Shown one piece after another: positions 52,580 to 59,500 of a DNA stretch of 64,000 bases. Numbering within the stretch: position 1 is the stretch's first letter; every line of letters starts with the position of its first letter. The stretch comes from Robertkochia aurantiaca (GTDB taxonomy: Bacteria; Bacteroidota; Bacteroidia; Flavobacteriales; Flavobacteriaceae). The position numbers were made by a program, and so were the translations under genes. The notes under the pieces are model-generated. The model had not been told where the DNA came from, ran no database searches, and saw nothing but the letters and a program-made list of their open reading frames with translations. Location of the stretch: assembly GCF_020166495.1 (NCBI RefSeq), contig NZ_JAINZS010000004.1, positions 496,001 through 560,000 of the forward strand. The letters run 5' to 3'.

Positions 52580-52825
52580 ATGAAAATCTTCCTCAAAATA
52601 CTATTTATCAGCATCGTAGTGGCCGGTTGTGTGGGGTACTATTTCAAGTTCCGGGAAGATCACCTTACCGGTGACCGTATCATCGGAATAGCCGTACTCG
52701 CTTTCTCGTTTTTATTAATGCCTCTTTTCATATTTCACCGATCGAAAGGGAAACAATTAAAAGACTACACCTTTACCAAAGAAAACCTCGACAGGATGAA
52801 CGAGAAAAAAAATAAAAATCAGTAA
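52580..52825 (+). CDS. Small two-helix membrane protein
   Basis: 81-residue protein with two hydrophobic helices (about 3-22 and 34-53) and a charged C-terminal tail ending in Lys/Asn-rich residues (NEKKNKNQ). I do not recognise the family. It starts three bases after the ClC gene stop, so it is made from the same message and may act as an accessory to the channel, or may simply share the transcript. No catalytic residues stand out. Confidence 0.7.
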   Translation: MKIFLKILFISIVVAGCVGYYFKFREDHLTGDRIIGIAVLAFSFLLMPLFIFHRSKGKQLKDYTFTKENLDRMNEKKNKNQ

Positions 52826-52861
52826 ATCAGGAGGTTTTAATAAAATTTCATCTAAAAACTA

Positions 52862-52891
52862 TTTGTATAGAAAATTAAAACCCTACATTTG
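52862..52891 (+). promoter_or_regulatory. Promoter of the cold-shock gene
   Basis: TTTG (52862-52865), an 18-base spacer, then TACATTTG (52884-52891), full match. The leader of about 30 bases is almost purely A and T, ending in eight T before the ATG. Confidence 0.65.
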
Positions 52892-52928
52892 GGCCTTTAA
52901 TTAATTATTTATTTTATTTATTTTTTTT

Positions 52929-53123
52929 ATGACTGGTACAGTTAAATTTTTCAATGAATCTAAAGGTTATGGATTCATTACCAACGATGACACCGGAAGA
53001 GATATCTTCGTACACGCAACATCTCTAGACGGAGTTGAATTGAACCAAGGAGACAAAGTAGAATATGTCGAGGAAGAAGGAAGAAAAGGTATGGTAGCCG
53101 CACAAGTGCAGGTTATCGGCTAA
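52929..53123 (+). CDS. Cold-shock family RNA-binding protein
   Basis: 64-residue single cold-shock domain, a cytoplasmic single-strand RNA/DNA-binding chaperone. RNP1 is KGYGFITND (about 12-20) and RNP2 is DIFVHATSL (about 25-33). Its length equals that of the small flavobacterial CspA/CspC proteins. The 5' leader is very A/T-rich and short, unlike the long structured leader of E. coli cspA. A strong terminator follows after about 25 bases, so it is monocistronic. Confidence 0.95.
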   Translation: MTGTVKFFNESKGYGFITNDDTGRDIFVHATSLDGVELNQGDKVEYVEEEGRKGMVAAQVQVIG

Positions 53124-53148
53124 AACATATGTTTTATTTTGTAGTAAG

Positions 53149-53176
53149 AAAATGCCTCCATCCGGAGGCATTTTTT
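53149..53176. terminator. Bidirectional terminator between the cold-shock gene and tadA
   Basis: Stem AAAATGCCTCC / GGAGGCATTTT (53149-53159, 53164-53174), loop ATCC, with a T tract on the plus strand and a shorter one on the minus strand. It serves both convergent genes. Confidence 0.9.
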
Positions 53177-53177
53177 A

Positions 53178-53627
53178 TTAGTTCAAATTGCGTTTCTCAA
53201 TAAAAAACCGCTTGAGAAGAACCGCAGCCTCAGCCTCCAGTATCCCTGAACTCACCGTTGTCTTTGGGTGAAGCTTCCCTCCCATAGTGAGAAAACCGCG
53301 CTGTTCATCCCTGGCAGCAAAAACAATACGATCGATCTGACTCCAATACAAGGCCCCGGCACACATCTGGCAGGGCTCCAGGGTTACATACAGGGTACAG
53401 CCCTTCAGGTATTTCCCTCCGAGATAATTAGCCGCCGCTGTAATCGCCTGCATTTCGGCATGTGCCGTAACATCATGAAGCATCTCGGTAAGATTATGAG
53501 CCCGGGCAATGATACGATTCTCTGCCACGATAAGGGCCCCTACGGGTATTTCGTTCTTTTCAAAAGCCGCCTCAGCTTCCTGAAGCGCCTTTTTCATAAA
53601 GTATGTGTCGTCGAATGGTTCTATCAT
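53178..53627 (-). CDS. tadA: tRNA-specific adenosine deaminase
   Basis: 149-residue cytidine-deaminase-fold enzyme that converts A34 to inosine in tRNA-Arg. Zinc ligands are H56 with E58 (HAEMQA) and C86, C89 (PCQMCAG), all intact. The ATG at 53627 is chosen; the frame runs on to 53726 but would cross the divergent dxs promoter. A TATTTTTG element sits only six bases upstream of the ATG, hinting at a leaderless message or a start at the next ATG (53597). Confidence 0.92.
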   Translation of the reverse strand: MIEPFDDTYFMKKALQEAEAAFEKNEIPVGALIVAENRIIARAHNLTEMLHDVTAHAEMQAITAAANYLGGKYLKGCTLYVTLEPCQMCAGALYWSQIDRIVFAARDEQRGFLTMGGKLHPKTTVSSGILEAEAAVLLKRFFIEKRNLN

Positions 53628-53663
53628 ATCTGCAAAAATACAATTTATAATATGCGAACTTGT

Positions 53664-53671
53664 TATCTTTG
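53664..53671 (+). promoter_or_regulatory. -7 element of dxs
   Basis: TATCTTTG, a full TAnnTTTG match, 43 bases before the dxs ATG at 53714. It lies inside the upstream open extension of dxs and so supports the 53714 start. Confidence 0.6.
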
Positions 53672-53713
53672 ACCTCTGTCTTCTGTTCAGCAGAAGACCT
53701 ATTGCTTTACCGT

Positions 53714-55492
53714 ATGGACACATCATTTCTCACCAGAATCAATGACCCGGAAGATCTAAGAACTCTTGGTGAAGATCAGTTAGCGTTAGTAGCCACAGAA
53801 CTCAGGGAGTTCATAATCGATATCGTTTCCACTAAAGAAGGGCACCTGGGAGCCAGTCTGGGCGTGGTAGAACTCACCCTTGCCCTTCACTATGTCTTCA
53901 ACACCCCCGACGATCAGCTGGTATGGGATGTGGGCCACCAGGCATACGGACACAAGATCATCACCGGCCGTCGTGATATCTTTCATACCAACCGCCAGGC
54001 GGGTGGTATAAGCGGTTTTCCAAAAAGAAGCGAAAGCATTTATGACAGCTTTGGTACCGGTCACAGTTCCACCTCAGTCTCTGCAGCTCTCGGAATGGCC
54101 CTGGCTTCAAAACTGCAAGGTGATACCGAACGTAACCATATCGCAGTAATCGGTGACGCCTCGATTGCCAGCGGAATGGCCTTTGAAGCGCTCAACCATG
54201 CGGGGGTAAGCGATGCTAACCTGCTGATCATACTTAATGACAATGCCATAGGGATCGACCCCAGTGTGGGAGCCCTTAAAAATTATCTCACCCGGGTTAA
54301 AAAAGACCGGTCTTTTTCCCAGAGCAATATCATAAAAGCCCTCAACTTTGATTACACAGGCCCCATAGACGGGCATGATATGAGTGGGCTTATTAAAGAA
54401 TTAAAACGTCTCAAAGACAAGAAGGGTCCGCGATTTCTGCATGTGGTCACCACCAAGGGAAAAGGATTAAAAAGTGCAGAATTAGACCAGGTGCGCTATC
54501 ATGCCCCCGGAAAGTTCGACAAAAGAACCGGAGACCTTATCAGGGATGAAAATTCCAAACACCCGCCTAAATTCCAGGATGTTTTCGGGCTTACGCTTCT
54601 TGAACTCGCCAGAAGCAACCCAAAGATCGTTGGAATTACCCCGGCCATGCCAACAGGCAGTTCCCTGAAATATATGATGGAAGCCTTTCCCGAAAGGGCT
54701 TTTGATGTAGGTATCGCCGAACAGCATGCCGTAACCCTCGCAGCAGGTCTCGCCACCAGAGGAATGATACCTTTTTGCGCCATCTATTCCACATTTCTGC
54801 AACGTGCCTATGACCAGGTGATACATGATGTCGCCCTTCAGCAACTTCCCGTTGTACTCTGTCTCGACAGGGCGGGGCTGGTAGGAAATGACGGGGCCAC
54901 ACATCACGGAGTTTTTGACCTGGCCTTTCTTCGTCCCATACCGAACCTGATCATCTGTGCCCCGAGAGACCTCATTGAACTGCGCAACATGATCTTTACC
55001 GCCCAAAGCGGAAGCCTGAAAGGACCCATTGCGATTCGCTATCCCCGTGGTCGCGGACAGATATCGACCTGGGAAAAGCCTTTTTCACCTATCAGAATAG
55101 GGAAAGGTGAATGCCTCCAGCAAGGCGACACCTATGCTGTCGTAAGCATCGGGACCATAGCCGACAACGTATCAAGGGCCATAAGAATACAGGAGAACCC
55201 CGATCGTTTTGCTCATTACGATCTTCGTTTTCTGAAACCTCTCGACAAAGAATTGCTGCATGAGGTATTCGGAAATCACCAGGGTGTTATCACGGTTGAA
55301 GACGGAGTTATAAAAGGTGGTATGGGTAGTGCACTGGCAGAGTTTGCACAAGAGAATGGATATCGCGTACCCATCAGAATGATCGGAATACCCGATCGGT
55401 TTATAGACCATGGAAGTACACATGAATTACAAAAAAATACCGGGCTGGACCCCGAATCACTGGCACAAGTATTGAGAAAGCCTTTTTCATAA
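53714..55492 (+). CDS. dxs: 1-deoxy-D-xylulose-5-phosphate synthase
   Basis: 592-residue thiamine-diphosphate enzyme opening the MEP isoprenoid pathway (pyruvate plus glyceraldehyde 3-phosphate). The TPP motif starts at IGDASIASGMAFEALNHAG. The conserved histidine for proton transfer is in SKEGHLGASLGVVE-type sequence (TKEGHLGASLG here), and the transketolase C-terminal part has CLDRAGLVGNDGATHHG. It is about 30 residues shorter than the E. coli enzyme, which is common in this phylum. It is monocistronic or linked to the DUF3078 gene 38 bases downstream. Confidence 0.96.
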   Translation: MDTSFLTRINDPEDLRTLGEDQLALVATELREFIIDIVSTKEGHLGASLGVVELTLALHYVFNTPDDQLVWDVGHQAYGHKIITGRRDIFHTNRQAGGISGFPKRSESIYDSFGTGHSSTSVSAALGMALASKLQGDTERNHIAVIGDASIASGMAFEALNHAGVSDANLLIILNDNAIGIDPSVGALKNYLTRVKKDRSFSQSNIIKALNFDYTGPIDGHDMSGLIKELKRLKDKKGPRFLHVVTTKGKGLKSAELDQVRYHAPGKFDKRTGDLIRDENSKHPPKFQDVFGLTLLELARSNPKIVGITPAMPTGSSLKYMMEAFPERAFDVGIAEQHAVTLAAGLATRGMIPFCAIYSTFLQRAYDQVIHDVALQQLPVVLCLDRAGLVGNDGATHHGVFDLAFLRPIPNLIICAPRDLIELRNMIFTAQSGSLKGPIAIRYPRGRGQISTWEKPFSPIRIGKGECLQQGDTYAVVSIGTIADNVSRAIRIQENPDRFAHYDLRFLKPLDKELLHEVFGNHQGVITVEDGVIKGGMGSALAEFAQENGYRVPIRMIGIPDRFIDHGSTHELQKNTGLDPESLAQVLRKPFS

Positions 55493-55530
55493 AGCATTTT
55501 TTTTACACCTTTGCAGCTTAATAAACTCAG

Positions 55531-56553
55531 ATGAAGTACGGTATAGCGCTGGTAATTTTACTCCTGACCTTTACTTTACATGCCCAGAATGACAATGAGA
55601 TCCTGAGACCGCCACGTATCCCTGATACGGCACTGGTAATCAAAAGAGATACCATTAACTTAAACCGGCTGATCAGGGAATATCAACCCCCTCCACCGCG
55701 CTGGACAGAAAAGAACAGGATCGGACTCGACGTGAACGAGATAGCCTTTGTCAACTGGAATGCCGGTGGTAACAACGCTATCTCAGCAAGGGCCAATGCC
55801 CTGTTTTTACGCAATTACAAGTTCAGAAACGTTCAGTGGAACAATGAAATGATCCTGAAATACGGGGTCAATGCGCAGGAAGGACAATCCATTCGAAAAA
55901 CCGATGATGAAATATCGGTAAACTCGACCATGGGATATAAAATGGATCAGCTTTCAGACTGGTATTTTTCAGGAAAATTAAATTTCAACACCCAGTTCTC
56001 AAACGGTTTCAGGTATCCCGACACCGAAACACCTATCTCAACCTTTATGGCTCCTGGCTATTTATTCCTGGGTATCGGAGCAGAATATTCTCCTGAAGAC
56101 AAAGACTTCAACCTTTATGTATCTCCGGTAACCCAAAAGTCAACATTTGTATTAGACCAGCGCCTGGCAGACCAGGGGGCTTTCGGAGTCAGGCCTGCCC
56201 GCTTTAATGGCTTCGGAATGAAGATCGAAGACGGGCAGCGGGTGTATACAGAGATCGGTTTCCTGCTCACCAATTCGTATCAAACCAAGATTCTGGAAAA
56301 CATCTATCTTTCGAACCGTATCAATCTATACACCGATTACCTGAACAATTTTGGGAATATCGATGTAAACTGGATCGTTGATCTGGAGTTCAGGGTGAAC
56401 GAACTGGTTAAAGCCACCTTTGGCTTTCACGTGATTTACGATGACGATGTGAAATTCGTCGAAGTGACCAATGCCAACGGAGAGACTTCTAAATACGGCG
56501 CCCGTATTCAGTTCAAACAATTGCTGGGTATCGGCGTGGTTTATGATTTTTAG
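55531..56553 (+). CDS. DUF3078 outer-membrane beta-barrel protein
   Basis: 340-residue exported protein with a signal peptide (1-19, ending LHAQ), a short linker rich in Pro and Arg (PPPPRWTEKNRIGLDVNEIA) and a C-terminal region of alternating aromatic beta strands ending QLLGIGVVYDF. This fits the Bacteroidetes-specific DUF3078 family of putative small outer-membrane barrels. WNAGGNNAISARANALFL is the family landmark. Substrate or partner is unknown. The last bases overlap the stop codon of the convergent dgt gene. Confidence 0.88.
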   Translation: MKYGIALVILLLTFTLHAQNDNEILRPPRIPDTALVIKRDTINLNRLIREYQPPPPRWTEKNRIGLDVNEIAFVNWNAGGNNAISARANALFLRNYKFRNVQWNNEMILKYGVNAQEGQSIRKTDDEISVNSTMGYKMDQLSDWYFSGKLNFNTQFSNGFRYPDTETPISTFMAPGYLFLGIGAEYSPEDKDFNLYVSPVTQKSTFVLDQRLADQGAFGVRPARFNGFGMKIEDGQRVYTEIGFLLTNSYQTKILENIYLSNRINLYTDYLNNFGNIDVNWIVDLEFRVNELVKATFGFHVIYDDDVKFVEVTNANGETSKYGARIQFKQLLGIGVVYDF

Positions 56554-57893
56554 ATCAGTGCACTTCCGTTGATCCGGTTGAACAGGTTCAACGCATTACC
56601 ATCGGTCAGTCCTGCCACATACTGTGAAACCCCCAACAATACATCGTATTCATTATCTCCGGTATAATAATGTTCAGGTATGAGCTTCAGAACGAGTTTA
56701 TGATAGTGGTCGGCATTTCCTGTAAATCGGTGCATGGCAGCTTCAGTAAAGGTTTCCAGAAGGGTTTTCAGTATGCGAAATCCGGCGATCTCTTTTTGAA
56801 CTACTTCATCGCTCTGGTAAATTCGTTCCACACTGATTTTGATAATATCAGAAACCTGTGCCTTATAAGCCGAATGATCCATAAGTGACTGATGAAAATT
56901 CCCTTCCAGAATCGCTTCTTCGTTTTCAATAAATACCCGGCAGGCATCTTCTATAAGTGCACTTATAGCCAGGGCTCTCAGGTACCCTAACCTGTCTTCA
57001 CGGGTATCAAGCGCACTGTACTTTTGGGTGTTGATCTTTTTCCGAACCAGTTTGATCAGGTATTCCAGAGCGTAGTCTTCGTCGATCAGCCCCAGATTGA
57101 TCCCATCTTCAAAATCAATGATGGTGTAACAGATATCATCTGCCGCTTCCACCAGGAAAGCCAAAGGATGCCTGCTGAACGAAATACTTTCTCCTGTTCC
57201 GGTCGCAACCAGCCCCAGACTTTGTGCTACGTCACTGAACTTTTCCTTTTCAGACTGAAAGAAACCGAACTTTTTATCGGCTATACGATTACTTGGCTTT
57301 TTCGGCAGCGACTCCTTAGGATATTTCATAAAGGCACCCAGGGTTGCATAACTCAACCGTATCCCGCCATCGATACCTTTTCGACTCTGAGTGAGTATCC
57401 TGAAACCATTGGCATTACCTTCAAAATCGACCAGGTCCTGGTACTCTTTATCAGACAGTACCTTGCGGTACTGCTTCCCCACACCGTTTTTAAAGAAATT
57501 CCCAATAGCCTTTTCACCGCTATGACCGAAAGGCGGATTCCCTATATCATGTGCCAGGGCAGCGGCGGCTACGATGGCACCAAAATCGTTAAACCTGTAA
57601 CCATGCACCTCTTTGAGGTAAGGATATTTAGTCAACAGTTTTTTTCCGACCATACGGCCCAGGCTTCTCCCGACTACCGAGACCTCAAGACTGTGGGTTA
57701 ACCGTGTATGTACAAAATCGGTCTTAGAAAGAGGAATCACCTGCGTTTTATCCTGCAGGCTTCTGAAAGCTGAGGAAAATATGATGCGATCATAGTCGAC
57801 CTCGAAGCCAAGACGGGTCTCATCCTGTTCCCTTCGCAGTCTTTTATGTGTATCACCGTATCGTTTAAGCGAAAGCAGTTCTTCCCATTTCAT
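56550..57893 (-). CDS. dgt: dNTP triphosphohydrolase (dGTPase family)
   Basis: 447-residue HD-domain enzyme that cleaves dNTPs to deoxynucleoside and triphosphate. Metal-binding HD residues are seen in RLTHSLEVS and AALAHDIGNPPFGHSGEKA, with a later Asp in EAADDICYTIID. The N-terminal RREQDETRLGFEVDYDRIIF and SSAFRSLQDKTQVIPL are family landmarks. The C-terminal half is helical and varies between members. It regulates dNTP pools and may limit phage DNA synthesis. Its stop overlaps that of DUF3078. Confidence 0.94.
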   Translation of the reverse strand: MKWEELLSLKRYGDTHKRLRREQDETRLGFEVDYDRIIFSSAFRSLQDKTQVIPLSKTDFVHTRLTHSLEVSVVGRSLGRMVGKKLLTKYPYLKEVHGYRFNDFGAIVAAAALAHDIGNPPFGHSGEKAIGNFFKNGVGKQYRKVLSDKEYQDLVDFEGNANGFRILTQSRKGIDGGIRLSYATLGAFMKYPKESLPKKPSNRIADKKFGFFQSEKEKFSDVAQSLGLVATGTGESISFSRHPLAFLVEAADDICYTIIDFEDGINLGLIDEDYALEYLIKLVRKKINTQKYSALDTREDRLGYLRALAISALIEDACRVFIENEEAILEGNFHQSLMDHSAYKAQVSDIIKISVERIYQSDEVVQKEIAGFRILKTLLETFTEAAMHRFTGNADHYHKLVLKLIPEHYYTGDNEYDVLLGVSQYVAGLTDGNALNLFNRINGSALI

Positions 57894-58246
57894 CTGTAGT
57901 GGTTTTAAGCCGCAAGATAAAAGAGATCGCTTTATTTCTCGGCCAGTATTCGATAAGTTCCCGTGTTTTTATCAACATTACTTAATACTAATTTAATTTT
58001 AGGTTTACCTCAGAATAACGCTAAAGCATCATTTTTGTCTTCGTCTATTCAGACAAAACAAATATTTCAACCACATTAGTTTTTGTCGACCAATTTTTGA
58101 AATGTTTGAGGCCACTCACCTGAGTGGCCTTTTCATTTGTAATCCCCTAATCAGCTGACGATTTAATATTTATATCGTAATCTTCACTTAACCTTAAATT
58201 AACATAAGGTTTGGTTCTTTGCCGCCGACAAAAACTAATGATTACC
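57894..58246 (+). ncRNA. Gene-free region with candidate small RNA (about 58008-58134)
   Basis: No coding frame is credible. A TAATTTTA -7-like element (57994-58001) is followed by a possible transcript. It has one hairpin TTTTGTCT-N10-AGACAAAA (58033-58058) and an intrinsic terminator AGGCCACTC-ACCT-GAGTGGCCT (58109-58117, 58122-58130) with a T-rich tail on the plus strand. dgt runs away on the minus strand, and the porin gene starts over 100 bases later, so the terminator has no known gene to serve. The remainder (58135-58246) holds the porin control region. Confidence 0.45.
58187..58205 (+). promoter_or_regulatory. Pho-box-like direct repeat before the phosphate porin
   Basis: TTAACC (58188-58193) and TTAACA (58199-58204), 11-base period, spacer TTAAA. 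It lies 42 bases before the porin ATG. A degenerate -7 sequence TTCTTTG follows 10 bases later. The repeat takes the place where a -33 element would be, as in activator-dependent promoters. AACCTT/AAGGTT arms (58190-58195, 58206-58211) also form an inverted repeat here. Confidence 0.5.
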
Positions 58247-59446
58247 ATGAAATATGTATGTATGGTCACAGTGCTATTCCTGGCATTGTGGACAGCCCCT
58301 GCACAAACTGTTGAAGCCCCTAAATTTGGTAAGGGACTATTAAAGATCACCGGGAAAGACAGTACCTGGACCATGAAGTTCGCAACACGTATGCAGTTTC
58401 TCGGGATGACTAACTGGACCGAGGACGATGGCAACTTCACCAATCCCACCACCAATTTTCTGGTTCGTCGTGCCCGTTTAAAGTTTGACGGTTACGCTTT
58501 TAGTCCGAAACTGAAATATAAGCTCGAGTTGGGTCTTTCCAACCGAGATATTGGCGGAGCCTCGCCATTCACCAATAACGCGCCAAGGTATATACTGGAC
58601 GCGGTTATCAAGTGGAATTTCTATGAAAATTTTGTGCTCTGGGCCGGACAGACCAAACTTCCCGGCAACATTGAGCGAGTGATCTCTTCAGGTAATATGC
58701 AATTGGTTGACCGCTCTCTTTTGAATGCCCGATTTAATATTGACCGTGACATGGGTCTGCAGTTAAGACACCATATCAACCTTAACGACGATTTTGTCAT
58801 ACGCGAGATTGCCGCTTTTTCTCAAGGTGAAGGTCGTAATATCACAACCGGAAATCTGGGAGGTCATCAGTACACAGGCAGGATCGAGGTGTTGCCTTTG
58901 GGTCTTTTCAAGGGAAAGAATGATTATTTGGGGAGCGACCTCATACGTGAAGAAAGCCCTAAACTTTTACTGGCGGCCACCTACGATTACAACCAAAATG
59001 CTGTGAAAACCCGAAGTAACCAGGGAAGATTCATGGCAACCGATTTCGGCTTTTATGAAACCGATATCTCCACCATTTTCGTAGACCTCATGTTCAAATA
59101 CCGAGGTTTTTCGCTAATGGGTGAGTTTGCCAACAGAGACGCAGATGCTCCTGTCGCACGAAACAGTGACGGGACCCCAACGGGAGACATCGTTCAGGTG
59201 GGTCATGGGTTGAACCTGATGTCTGGTTATCTCTTTAAGAACAACTGGGAGCTAACCGGAAGATATACCACTACCGATATCGACGAGCAGATTACAGGTG
59301 TGGGGAAAGAAGACCAATATACCTTTGGTGTTTCAAAATACATCGTAGGTCACAAATTAAAAGTTCAGAGTGACGTGACCTATATCGATCTGGCCAATGC
59401 ACAAAATCGCCTTATGTGGCGACTGCAAATGGACATTCATTTCTAA
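58247..59446 (+). CDS. OprO/OprP-type phosphate porin
   Basis: 399-residue outer-membrane porin of the phosphate-selective O/P family. The signal peptide is MKYVCMVTVLFLALWTAPAQ, and the mature protein has many amphipathic beta strands. Landmarks are NFLVRRARLKFDGYAFSPKL and WAGQTKLPGNIERVISSGN, and it ends in a C-terminal strand closing with HF. The start ATG at 58247 is preferred over one at 58238. In Pseudomonas these porins pass phosphate or polyphosphate under phosphate limitation. A PiT transporter follows after 54 bases, and a Pho-box-like repeat precedes it; both fit a phosphate role. Confidence 0.88.
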   Translation: MKYVCMVTVLFLALWTAPAQTVEAPKFGKGLLKITGKDSTWTMKFATRMQFLGMTNWTEDDGNFTNPTTNFLVRRARLKFDGYAFSPKLKYKLELGLSNRDIGGASPFTNNAPRYILDAVIKWNFYENFVLWAGQTKLPGNIERVISSGNMQLVDRSLLNARFNIDRDMGLQLRHHINLNDDFVIREIAAFSQGEGRNITTGNLGGHQYTGRIEVLPLGLFKGKNDYLGSDLIREESPKLLLAATYDYNQNAVKTRSNQGRFMATDFGFYETDISTIFVDLMFKYRGFSLMGEFANRDADAPVARNSDGTPTGDIVQVGHGLNLMSGYLFKNNWELTGRYTTTDIDEQITGVGKEDQYTFGVSKYIVGHKLKVQSDVTYIDLANAQNRLMWRLQMDIHF

Positions 59447-59500
59447 AAGGCCTTGTTTCCCGGCCTGAGCGGAAACATTAACAATTAGTACATTTCTATT

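Noticed and set aside
54482-55006. 174-codon minus-strand frame inside dxs
   Set aside because: Shadow of dxs; the real frame contains all catalytic motifs.
57024-57701. 225-codon open frame on the plus strand inside dgt
   Set aside because: The minus strand codes a complete HD-domain dGTPase; the opposite frame has no family features.
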